A DNA stretch of 64,000 nucleotides, from positions 1 to 64,000 of the forward strand of contig CAWGPP010000004.1 of the NCBI GenBank assembly GCA_963824545.1. The letters are read 5' to 3'. How positions within the stretch are numbered: position 1 is the stretch's first letter; each line of letters begins with the position of its first letter. Source of the stretch: Bog-532 sp963824545. GTDB taxonomy: Bacteria > Actinomycetota > Actinomycetes > Streptosporangiales > Streptosporangiaceae. Below, piece by piece: positions 16,653-24,800 of the stretch. Under the pieces are notes generated by a model, which saw nothing but the letters and a program-made list of their open reading frames with translations, had not been told where the DNA came from and searched no databases. Made by a program: the position numbers and the translations under genes.

Positions 16653-17318
16653 GTGAGCGAGCTCAGGGCCGGAGGTTTGCGGCCGGCGGAGGCCAGGTAC
16701 GTCCTGCCGTCCTTCGTCGAGCGGACGTCGTACGGGGTCAAGGAGATGAACCCGTACAACAAGCTGTTCGAGGAGCGGATCATCTTCCTCGGCGTGCAGA
16801 TCGACGACGCCTCCGCCAACGACGTGATGGCGCAGCTGCTGACGCTGGAGGCGATCGACCCGGACCGGGACATCACGATCTACATCAACTCGCCGGGCGG
16901 GTCGATGACGTCGATGATGGCGATCTACGACACCATGCAGTTCATCCAGCCTGATATCCAGATGTGCTGCATCGGGCAGGCGGCCTCGGCGGCGGCCATC
17001 CTGCTGGCGGCCGGGACCAAGGGCAAGCGGATGGCGCTGCCTAACTCCCGCATCCTGATCCACCAGCCGGCCACCCAGGGCGGCGGATACGAGCAGGTCA
17101 GCGACCTGGAGATCCAGGCCCGCGAGATCATGCGGATGCGCTCGGCGATGGAGGTCATCCTGGCGCGGCACACCGGCCAGGAGGAGGAAGCGATCCGCCG
17201 CGACATTGAGCGGGACAAATTCCTCACCGCCGAGGAAGCCAAGGAGTACGGCATCGTCGACGAGGTTCTGACCACGCTCAAGCGCGGGGCGACCGCAGCC
17301 GGGGTACTGTCGTCCTAA
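16653..17318 (+). CDS. clpP2: ATP-dependent Clp protease proteolytic subunit 2
   Basis: The second Clp peptidase subunit, partner of ClpP1. Active-site residues are seen in IGQAASAAA (Ser), LIHQPATQGG (His) and IERDKF (Asp). Two starts are possible: ATG 16620, overlapping the clpP1 stop, or GTG 16653, which has AAGGAG at 16641-16646 six bases upstream. I favour GTG 16653 on ribosome-site grounds (221 residues), but coupling through ATG 16620 (232 residues) cannot be excluded. The frame remains open further upstream within clpP1, which is a shadow. Confidence 0.95.
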   Translation: MSELRAGGLRPAEARYVLPSFVERTSYGVKEMNPYNKLFEERIIFLGVQIDDASANDVMAQLLTLEAIDPDRDITIYINSPGGSMTSMMAIYDTMQFIQPDIQMCCIGQAASAAAILLAAGTKGKRMALPNSRILIHQPATQGGGYEQVSDLEIQAREIMRMRSAMEVILARHTGQEEEAIRRDIERDKFLTAEEAKEYGIVDEVLTTLKRGATAAGVLSS

Positions 17319-17441
17319 CCGGAGAATTGCCTCTTCCCCGGCATGCCCCTGAGGGGGTTTGATGGTGGTGCCTTAGGTTCTCCGGGGCCTGAGGCGGTAA
17401 CGTCAAAGCCGGAGCAGATAAAGGCCTGGCGGGACATGCCC

Positions 17442-17470
17442 GCCGGGGCAGGCCGTACGGCCGCCCCGGC
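17442..17470 (+). promoter_or_regulatory. Strong hairpin just before the clpX ribosome site
   Basis: GCCGGGGC (17442-17449) pairs with 17463-17470, and inside it GGCC/GGCC closes a GTAC loop with a single bulged A at 17450. The structure ends 11 bases before AAAGGAG (17481-17487). It could terminate part of the clpP transcript, attenuate it, or control clpX translation. Confidence 0.55.
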
Positions 17471-17494
17471 GGCCCCATGTAAAGGAGTATCTGG

Positions 17495-18769
17495 GTGGCA
17501 CGCATCGGTGACGGTGGGGACCTGCTGAAATGCTCGTTCTGCGGCAAGAGCCAGAAGCAAGTCAAGAAACTCATCGCCGGCCCAGGCGTGTACATCTGCG
17601 ATGAATGCATCGATCTCTGCAACGAGATCATCGAGGAAGAGCTGGCCGAGCCGTCCGAGGTCAAGTGGGACAGCCTGCCCAAGCCGCGGGAGATCTACGA
17701 ATTCCTCGACGCGTACGTGATCGGCCAGGACCAGGCCAAGAAGGCCCTGTCCGTGGCCGTGTACAACCACTACAAGCGCGTCCAGTCCGGCGGCGAGCGG
17801 CCCGGTGACGAGGGGGTGGAGCTGGCGAAGTCCAACATCCTCCTGCTCGGCCCGACCGGCTCCGGCAAGACGCTGCTCGCCCAGACCCTGGCCCGGCTGC
17901 TGAACGTGCCGTTCGCGATCGCCGACGCCACCGCGCTTACCGAGGCCGGGTACGTCGGCGAGGACGTCGAGAACATCCTGCTCAAGCTCATCCAGGCGGC
18001 CGACTACGACGTGAAGAAGGCCGAGACCGGGATCATCTACATCGACGAGATCGACAAGATCGCCCGCAAGAGCGAGAACCCGTCGATCACCCGGGACGTC
18101 TCCGGCGAGGGCGTGCAGCAGGCGCTGCTGAAGATTCTGGAGGGCACCACCGCGTCGGTGCCGCCGCAGGGCGGGCGGAAGCATCCGCACCAGGAGTTCA
18201 TCCAGATCGACACGACCAACGTGCTGTTCATCTGCGGTGGCGCGTTCGCCGGCCTGGAGAAGATCATCGAGCAGCGGTCCGGCCACAACGGCATCGGCTT
18301 CAACGCCGTGCTGCGGGCGCGCAAGGCAGACAACACCGATGACATGTTCGCCGAGGTCATGCCGGAGGACCTGCTGAAGTTCGGGATGATTCCCGAATTC
18401 GTGGGCCGGCTCCCGGTCATCACCAGCGTGCACAACCTGGACCGGGACGCGCTGATCTCGATCCTGACCGAGCCGCGCAACGCGCTGGTCAAGCAGTACC
18501 GGCGGCTCTTCGAGCTGGACGGCGTGGACCTGGAGTTCACCCCTGACGCGCTGGAGGCCATCGCCGACCAGGCCAACCTGCGCGGCACCGGGGCACGCGG
18601 CCTGCGCGCGATCCTGGAGGAGGTCCTCCTGTCGGTCATGTACGAGGTGCCGAGCCGCAAGGACGTCGAGCGCGTCGTCATCACTCGCGAGGCCGTCCTC
18701 GAGCATGTCAACCCGACCCTCGTCCCCCGCGGCGTCGCCCGCCGCACGCCCAGGGAAAAGTCGGCATAA
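17495..18769 (+). CDS. clpX: Clp protease ATP-binding subunit ClpX
   Basis: A 424-residue AAA+ unfoldase that recognises, unfolds and threads substrates into ClpP1P2. The N-terminal zinc domain has Cys13, Cys16, Cys35 and Cys38. Walker A is GPTGSGKT (119-126), pore loop GYVG (152-155), Walker B IIYIDEID (about 180-187), and the FVGRLP arginine-finger region follows. Length and all motifs are normal. GTG 17495 has AAAGGAG seven bases upstream. It is separated from clpP2 by 176 bases containing the hairpin. Confidence 0.97.
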   Translation: MARIGDGGDLLKCSFCGKSQKQVKKLIAGPGVYICDECIDLCNEIIEEELAEPSEVKWDSLPKPREIYEFLDAYVIGQDQAKKALSVAVYNHYKRVQSGGERPGDEGVELAKSNILLLGPTGSGKTLLAQTLARLLNVPFAIADATALTEAGYVGEDVENILLKLIQAADYDVKKAETGIIYIDEIDKIARKSENPSITRDVSGEGVQQALLKILEGTTASVPPQGGRKHPHQEFIQIDTTNVLFICGGAFAGLEKIIEQRSGHNGIGFNAVLRARKADNTDDMFAEVMPEDLLKFGMIPEFVGRLPVITSVHNLDRDALISILTEPRNALVKQYRRLFELDGVDLEFTPDALEAIADQANLRGTGARGLRAILEEVLLSVMYEVPSRKDVERVVITREAVLEHVNPTLVPRGVARRTPREKSA

Positions 18770-18824
18770 CCCGGGGGGACGACCCCCCGTACCCCCCGCT
18801 GCGCTCCGCGCCCCGCTGCGGTAC

Positions 18825-18996
18825 CTCGCCGACACAACCGGCGCTTGCCGGGCCTTCGGCCCGGCTCGCTGGCCGGTTAACGAGCGCCTCGCCGTAGCCC
18901 GGGTGCGGTGCTCGCCGACACACCGGCCACTCGCCCGGCCTGACGGCCGGGCTCGCTAGGCCGGTAACGATCGCCTCGCCGTAACCCGCGTGCGGT
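18825..18996. repeat. Tandem duplication of an 86-base hairpin unit
   Basis: 18825-18910 and 18911-18996 are two copies of one 86-base unit, each opening with CTCGCCGACACA and closing with GCGGT after a CCTCGCCGTA segment. Each contains a GC hairpin; in copy 1 GCCGGGCC and GGCCCGGC enclose TTC. The copies differ at many positions, yet the hairpin is kept. Position between clpX and valS suggests a terminator or REP-like element. Confidence 0.75.
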
Positions 18997-19018
18997 CACG
19001 GTTAGTACATCCATTCAA

Positions 19019-19032
19019 TAGAATTCGCTGTC
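19019..19032 (+). promoter_or_regulatory. Candidate leaderless promoter of valS
   Basis: TAGAAT at 19019-19024 is a good -10 hexamer, eight bases before the GTG start, and there is no ribosome site before the GTG. The transcript would begin at or next to the start codon. The -35 region (about 18996-19001) is weak. Confidence 0.4.
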
Positions 19033-21645
19033 GTGACCAGTGCTATCGAGCTTTCCCCGCAGTACGCTCCTGCTGACGTGGAGGGGCCGCGCTACGCGCT
19101 GTGGGAGAAGGCGGGCTACTTCACCGCCGACCTGGAGCGGGACGCGCCCACGTTCTCGATCGTCATCCCGCCGCCGAACGTGACGGGCGTGCTGCACATG
19201 GGCCACGCGCTCGAGCACACCATCATCGACGGCATCGTCCGGCGCCGCCGGATGCAGGGTTACACCACGCTGTGGCTGCCGGGGATGGACCACGCGGGGA
19301 TCGCCACCCAGAACGTGGTCGAGCGTGAGCTGGCCAAGGAGGGCCTGAGCCGGCACGACCTCGGCCGCGAGGCCTTCGTCGAGCGCGTCTGGGAGTGGAA
19401 GGCGGCCTCCGGCGGCGAGATCCTGTCCCAGATGCGCCGCCTGGGCGACAGCGTGGACTGGACGCGCGAGCGGTTCACGATGGACGCGGGCCTGTCCCGG
19501 TCCGTGCAGACGATCTTCAAGAGGCTTTTCGACGACGGGCTCATCTACCGCGCCGAGCGGATCATCAACTGGTGCCCGCGCTGCCTGACCGCGCTGTCCG
19601 ACATCGAGGTCGACCACAGCGACGACGACGGCGAGCTGGTGTCGATCCGCTATGGTGACGGCCCAGACTCGATCGTGGTCGCGACCACCCGCGCGGAGAC
19701 CATGCTCGGCGACACCGCGGTGGCCGTCCACCCCGATGACGAGCGTTACCGGCACCTGGTCGGCCGCGAGGTCGAGCTGCCGCTGACCGGCCGGCGGATC
19801 CCGGTGATCGCCGACTCCCGCGTTGACCCGGCGTTCGGCACCGGCGCGGTCAAGGTCACCCCGGCGCACGACCCAAACGACTTTGAGATTGGCCGGCGGC
19901 ACGGCCTGCCCAGCCTGACCGTGCTGGACGACCGCGGTGTGGTCACCGCGCACGGCCCGTTTGAGGGGCTGGACCGCTTCGAGGCACGCCCGGCCGTCGT
20001 CGCGGCGCTCCGCGAGCAGGGCCGGATCGTGGCCGAGGTCCGGCCGTACCTGCACGCTGTCGGCCACTGCCTGCGCTGTGGCACGACCGTCGAGCCGCGG
20101 CTGTCGCTGCAGTGGTTTGTCCGGGTCGCGCCGCTGGCCAAGGCGGCCGGGGACGCGGTGCGTGACGGCCGGACCCGCCTGCACCCGCGGGAGATGGCGG
20201 CCCGGTACTTCGGCTGGGTCGACGGCATGCACGACTGGTGCATCAGCCGCCAGCTGTGGTGGGGCCACCGGATCCCGGTCTGGTACTCACCCGAAGGCGA
20301 GGTGCGCTGCGTCGGGCCCGACGAGCAGCCGCCCGCCGGGGCAGGCTGGCGCCAGGATCCCGACGTGCTGGATACCTGGTTCTCCTCGGGCCTGTGGCCG
20401 TTCTCCACGCTCGGCTGGCCGGATGACACGGCGGACCTGCGTGCCTTCTACCCGACTACCGTGCTGGTCACCGGGTACGACATCCTGTTCTTCTGGGTCG
20501 CCCGGATGATGATGTTCGGGCTCTACGCCATGTCCGATCGCGACCCTGACGCCGCCATGCCGTTCCGTGACGTCGCCCTGCACGGCCTGGTCCGCGACTC
20601 GGCCGGCAAGAAGATGTCGAAGTCGCGCGGAAACGCGGTGGATCCGCTCGACTGGATCGACCGGTTCGGCGCCGACGCCACCCGCTTCACCCTGGCCCGG
20701 GGGGCCAACCCGGGCAGCGACGTCCCGGTCAGCGACGAGTGGGCGGCCGGATCCAGGAACTTCTGCAACAAGCTGTGGAACGCGGCCCGGTTCGCGCTGG
20801 GGAACGGGGCGCGGGTGCCGCGGGCTTTGCCGGGCGTTGCCGCGCTGTCCGTGCCCGACCGCTGGATCCTTTCCCGGCTGTCTGCGGCGGCCGCCGAGGT
20901 GGACGCGGCGTTCGAGCGGTTCGAGTTCGCCCGGGCGTGCGACACGCTCTACCACTTCGCCTGGGACGAGTTCTGCGACTGGTACCTGGAACTGGCCAAG
21001 ATCCCGCTGGCCGACTCCGGCTCCGCGGCCGCCGGGACCACGCGGGACGTGCTCGGGTTCGTGCTCGACCACCTGCTCAAGCTGCTGCACCCGATCATGC
21101 CGTTCCTGACCGACGAGCTATGGACCGTGCTGACCGGGGAGGAATCGGTGATGGTGGCCCCGTGGCCTCGGCTGTCGTTCGCGGACCCCGCCGCGGAGAC
21201 GGAGATGGCGTCCGTCATGCGGCTGGTGACCGAGGTCCGGCGGTTCCGTTCCGACCAGGGCCTGCGGCCCGGTCAGCGAGTCGCCGCCCGGCTCGCGGGG
21301 ATCGAGTCCGGCCCGCTGGCCCAGCATGAGGAGCGGATCCGGCACCTGCTCAGGCTCGGCGCCCCGGACGCCGGCTTTACGCCGTCGGCCTCGATCGAGG
21401 CCGACGGCGTCACGGTGGAACTCGACACGGCCGGCGTGATCGACGTCGCCGCGGAGCGGCGCCGGATGGAAAAGGACCTCGCCGCCGCGCAGAAGGAGGC
21501 GGGCCAGGCCCGCGCCAAGCTGGCCAACGCCGGGTTCATGGCCAAGGCGCCGGCCGACGTGGTGGAGAAGACGCGCCAGCGCCTCGACGTCGCGGAGCAG
21601 GACATCGGCCGCATCTCCGGCCGCCTGGCCCAGCTGCCCCACTAG
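19033..21645 (+). CDS. valS: Valyl-tRNA synthetase
   Basis: An 870-residue class I aminoacyl-tRNA synthetase that charges tRNA-Val. The HIGH motif is HMGHA in NVTGVLHMGHA, the KMSKS motif is KKMSKSRGN (about residue 530). The CP1 editing domain lies between them (TTRAETMLGDTAVAV, and later NDFEIGRRHGL). The anticodon-binding helical domain follows, with a coiled-coil arm at the C-terminus (about 800-870). Full length and intact. Start GTG 19033 lacks a ribosome site and may be leaderless. Confidence 0.97.
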   Translation: MTSAIELSPQYAPADVEGPRYALWEKAGYFTADLERDAPTFSIVIPPPNVTGVLHMGHALEHTIIDGIVRRRRMQGYTTLWLPGMDHAGIATQNVVERELAKEGLSRHDLGREAFVERVWEWKAASGGEILSQMRRLGDSVDWTRERFTMDAGLSRSVQTIFKRLFDDGLIYRAERIINWCPRCLTALSDIEVDHSDDDGELVSIRYGDGPDSIVVATTRAETMLGDTAVAVHPDDERYRHLVGREVELPLTGRRIPVIADSRVDPAFGTGAVKVTPAHDPNDFEIGRRHGLPSLTVLDDRGVVTAHGPFEGLDRFEARPAVVAALREQGRIVAEVRPYLHAVGHCLRCGTTVEPRLSLQWFVRVAPLAKAAGDAVRDGRTRLHPREMAARYFGWVDGMHDWCISRQLWWGHRIPVWYSPEGEVRCVGPDEQPPAGAGWRQDPDVLDTWFSSGLWPFSTLGWPDDTADLRAFYPTTVLVTGYDILFFWVARMMMFGLYAMSDRDPDAAMPFRDVALHGLVRDSAGKKMSKSRGNAVDPLDWIDRFGADATRFTLARGANPGSDVPVSDEWAAGSRNFCNKLWNAARFALGNGARVPRALPGVAALSVPDRWILSRLSAAAAEVDAAFERFEFARACDTLYHFAWDEFCDWYLELAKIPLADSGSAAAGTTRDVLGFVLDHLLKLLHPIMPFLTDELWTVLTGEESVMVAPWPRLSFADPAAETEMASVMRLVTEVRRFRSDQGLRPGQRVAARLAGIESGPLAQHEERIRHLLRLGAPDAGFTPSASIEADGVTVELDTAGVIDVAAERRRMEKDLAAAQKEAGQARAKLANAGFMAKAPADVVEKTRQRLDVAEQDIGRISGRLAQLPH

Positions 21646-21872
21646 CCCGCGCCCGCCCCGGCTCCCCCGCCCGGCTCGCGGCCCCCAGCCCGCGGTCTCG
21701 CCGGATGCCCGCGCTCCGTGACGGAAGTGACACTAGAGGCAGACCGCCTGACCTGCCCCTAGCGTGCCCGCCGTGATGTGTTGGCCACAATTTGTTGCGA
21801 ATGCCGGTTTTGCACGCCACTATGTAATCAGGGGGGGCCAGAGAGCGACGGCCGGGCAGATGGGAGATCCCG

Positions 21873-23144
21873 TTGGCGGAAACGGCAGCGCGGGCGCTGC
21901 CAGCTCCCGAGGTCCCGCCGGCCAGAGCCGCCACCTTCCGTGAGGTATTCGCCGATCCGGAGTTCCGTGCGATCTGGCTGGCCGAGTTCGCCTCGGTCGC
22001 CGGCGACCAGTTCGCCCGGGTGGCCCTCACCGTGCTGGTCTATGAGCGCACCCGCTCGCCACTGCTGACCGCCCTGACCTACGCGGTGAGCTACCTGCCA
22101 TGGCTGGTGGGCAGTTTGTTCCTGGCCGATCTCGCCGACTCGCTCCCGCGCCGTGACGTGATGGTCGGCGCGGACCTGGGCCGGATGCTGCTGGTCGCGG
22201 CGATGACGCTGCCTGGGATGCCGCTGTGGTCCCTGGTGCTGCTGCTGTTCGCGGTGACCACCCTGAATGCGCCCTTCCAGGGCGCCCGGTCCGCGCTCCG
22301 CGCGACGATCCTGCCCGGCGACCGCTACGCACTCGGCCTGGCCGTCTTCCAGATCACCCGGGAGATCGGCGTGGTCGGCGGCTTCGCCGCGGGCGGCTTC
22401 ATCGTCACCACCCTGCACGCGCGCAACGCGCTGCTGATCGACTCCGCGACCTTCGCCGCGTCCGCGATCCTGCTGCTGACCGCCGTACGGCGGCGGCCCG
22501 CTCCGGATCGCCACCGGGTGTCCCGCATGGCCGAGATGGCGGCCGGCCTGCGGCTCGTGTTCGCCACGTGCCGGCTGCGCGCCCCGATGCTGCTGGGCTG
22601 GCTGGCGGCCTTCTACACCGTTGCGGAGGCGCTGGCCGTCCCGTACGCGGCGCAGTTGCGGCACGGGGCGGTCGCGGCCGGGCTGATCTTCGCCGCGGGC
22701 CCGCTGGGCAGCGCCGTCGGCATGGTCGTCTTCACCCGCATGGTGAGCCCGGCACGCCGGATGCGGTGGATGGGGCCGATGGCCGTCGCCGCGTGCCTGC
22801 TGCTGCTCCTCTGCCTCGGCCGCCCTGGCCTGATCCTGCTCCTGGTCATCCTGGCCGTCTCCGGCCTGCTCGCCGCGTACCAGGTGGCCGCGAACGCCGC
22901 GTTCGTGATGGCCGCGCCCGACCACCGGCGCGGGCAGGCCTATGCGATCGCCAACGGGGGGATGATGCTCGGCCAAGGTCTCGTCTACGTACTGGCGGGG
23001 GCGGTGGCCACGGTGACCAGAACCGCCCCCGCCATCGTTGTCGCCGGTAGCGGTGCCGTGGGCGCCGCCCTTGCTGTCTGGCTGGTCCTGACCGGGCGGC
23101 AAGACTCACCAGTCACGTCCGAAAGGGGGTTACGAACTGTATGA
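21873..23144 (+). CDS. MFS exporter, EntS-like (MFS_3) type
   Basis: A 423-residue integral membrane transporter with about 10-12 hydrophobic segments, of the MFS_3 type that includes siderophore and drug exporters. The conserved FRAIWLAEFASVAGDQFARV stretch lies before the first membrane helix, and SLPRRDVMVGADLGRM is the family's variant of the loop 2-3 motif. The start is TTG 21873 with a GGGAGA ribosome site. It is not part of the conserved valS-folC neighbourhood. The substrate is unknown. Confidence 0.85.
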   Translation: MAETAARALPAPEVPPARAATFREVFADPEFRAIWLAEFASVAGDQFARVALTVLVYERTRSPLLTALTYAVSYLPWLVGSLFLADLADSLPRRDVMVGADLGRMLLVAAMTLPGMPLWSLVLLLFAVTTLNAPFQGARSALRATILPGDRYALGLAVFQITREIGVVGGFAAGGFIVTTLHARNALLIDSATFAASAILLLTAVRRRPAPDRHRVSRMAEMAAGLRLVFATCRLRAPMLLGWLAAFYTVAEALAVPYAAQLRHGAVAAGLIFAAGPLGSAVGMVVFTRMVSPARRMRWMGPMAVAACLLLLLCLGRPGLILLLVILAVSGLLAAYQVAANAAFVMAAPDHRRGQAYAIANGGMMLGQGLVYVLAGAVATVTRTAPAIVVAGSGAVGAALAVWLVLTGRQDSPVTSERGLRTV

Positions 23145-23174
23145 TCCCGGGCATGGTCGGGGTTTCCCGGCCGT

Positions 23175-23280
23175 CAGTCCCAATCGATGCTCATGGTCTT
23201 TCCCTTTCTCGGGCACCGGTAGTTTCCGCTGCTCAAGGCACGCGTTTCAGCCCCAATCGGTACGCATGGCTTTTCCTTTC
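23175..23280. repeat. Two imperfect 36-base direct repeats upstream of the diguanylate cyclase gene
   Basis: 23175-23210 and 23248-23280 share CAG-CCCAATCG-T-C-CATGG followed by a pyrimidine tract (TTTCCTTTC), 73 bases apart. The area 23145-23385 is clearly AT-richer than both flanking genes and holds no ORF. They may be regulator sites. Confidence 0.5.
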
Positions 23281-23421
23281 GATCACGATGCTGGCATCCG
23301 GCATATTCCCTTTCGAGTGGTTTTCTACACCTAGTACCAATAGTCCGTTTCATGCAGATTCAGGCATTACGCCCATCGGACGAGGTTGTCGGCAAAAACC
23401 TTTCGGCAAGCTGCAGGTGGC

Positions 23422-24762
23422 ATGAGGTCGACCGATACGCCCACACGGCGGCACCGCTGGCAGGTGCCGCCCATCCGGCACTGGACCGTGTGGTCACTGC
23501 CGCCGCTGACGCGTGCGTACGTGATCGCCGTGCCGGCGGTGGCGGCCGTGGCCCTGGCCGTGGCCGCCGCCCGCACCCACTGGCGGGTGTCCGATCTCGG
23601 CGTCTTCTTCCTGCTGCTGGCGAGCGCGGCGGCGATGGTCGAGGCGACCAGGGACGTCAAGCTGCCACGCGATACCGTCACACGCGACCTGCAGGAAGTG
23701 TGGTATCTGTCCATCGCGGTGCTGCTGCCGCCGGTCTACGCGCTGCTGGCCCCGATACCGCTGACGATCATGAAACAGTGGCGGGTCCGCCACAATCTCG
23801 CCCACCGCCGGGTCTTCAGCTCCGCCTCCAACGGCCTCGGGTACGGTGCCGCGGCGGTTGAGTTCCACAGCGGATTCCAGCCGGTTCTCGGCGGCCTTTC
23901 CGGCGGCGTGCATAGCGTCGGCCTGCTGGGCGCGATCGTCGCCGCGGCCGCCACGGGCTGGGCGATCAATGTCTGGCTGGTCGTCGGTGCGGTCAAGCTG
24001 ACGGTCCCGGGGGCGCGGATCCGGGCCCTGATGCTCACCCGGGAGGCCGTCACCACCGACACCGTCGTGACCTGCCTCGCATCGCTGGTCGCCTTCGCCT
24101 TGTCGTTCAGCCTCGCGGTCCTGATCGTCGCCGTCCCGGTCGTGCTGATGCAGAAGCGTTTCCTCATGCATTCCCAGCTCGTCGCGGAGGCGCGGACCGA
24201 CCCCAAGACCGGCCTGCTCAACGCGGCCGCGTGGCATCGCGAATCAGCCACCGAACTGTCCCGCGTCCAGGGAACCTGGATGCCGGCCTCGGTGGCCATC
24301 ATCGACATCGATCACTTCAAGGTGGTCAACGACACCCACGGCCACCTGGCCGGCGACCGGGTGCTGCGGGTGGTCGCCGACCGGTTCAAGGCGCAGCTGC
24401 GTGAAGGCGACCAGATCTGCCGGTTCGGCGGGGAGGAGTTCGCGATCATGCTGCCGCGCACCACGGGACCCGAGGCCGGGCGGGTGGCCGACCGGCTGCG
24501 CAGGCACATCGCGGGCACGCCGATCGCGGTCAGCGACGGCCGGGATGAACCCATCCTGGTCGCCATCACCGTATCCATCGGCGTGGCCGAGCTGGCCGGC
24601 CCGCACCGGGACTTGGACGAGCTGCTCGCCGCCGCGGACGCGGCGCTGTATGAGGCCAAGAGCGACGGCCGGAACCGGATCCGGGTCATCATCCCCGAAC
24701 TGGCCGGTTCCCGGGTGCCGGCCCCGCGGGGGGGAGGACCGGCGGCGGCCGCTCCCCAGTAG
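23422..24762 (+). CDS. Membrane-anchored diguanylate cyclase (GGDEF domain)
   Basis: About 446 residues. The N-terminal half has several hydrophobic segments (about six), forming a membrane sensor. The C-terminal domain has DPKTGLLNAAAW, the active GGEEF motif in CRFGGEEFAIML, and the inhibitory I-site RxxD (REGD) five residues before it. It should make cyclic di-GMP from GTP, with product inhibition. A TTG start at 23386 would add 12 residues but has no spacing to its ribosome site; ATG 23422 is preferred. It begins 277 bases after the MFS gene. Confidence 0.88.
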   Translation: MRSTDTPTRRHRWQVPPIRHWTVWSLPPLTRAYVIAVPAVAAVALAVAAARTHWRVSDLGVFFLLLASAAAMVEATRDVKLPRDTVTRDLQEVWYLSIAVLLPPVYALLAPIPLTIMKQWRVRHNLAHRRVFSSASNGLGYGAAAVEFHSGFQPVLGGLSGGVHSVGLLGAIVAAAATGWAINVWLVVGAVKLTVPGARIRALMLTREAVTTDTVVTCLASLVAFALSFSLAVLIVAVPVVLMQKRFLMHSQLVAEARTDPKTGLLNAAAWHRESATELSRVQGTWMPASVAIIDIDHFKVVNDTHGHLAGDRVLRVVADRFKAQLREGDQICRFGGEEFAIMLPRTTGPEAGRVADRLRRHIAGTPIAVSDGRDEPILVAITVSIGVAELAGPHRDLDELLAAADAALYEAKSDGRNRIRVIIPELAGSRVPAPRGGGPAAAAPQ

Positions 24763-24800
24763 CCTGGACGGGTGACCACTGCGACATCCGCGGGCCTGCC

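Noticed and set aside
17315..18835. 506-codon minus-strand frame over clpX
   Set aside because: Antisense shadow of an unambiguous clpX.
23145..23421. Cyclic di-GMP riboswitch before the GGDEF gene
   Set aside because: No recognisable GEMM core sequence or matching stems were found; only direct repeats are present.
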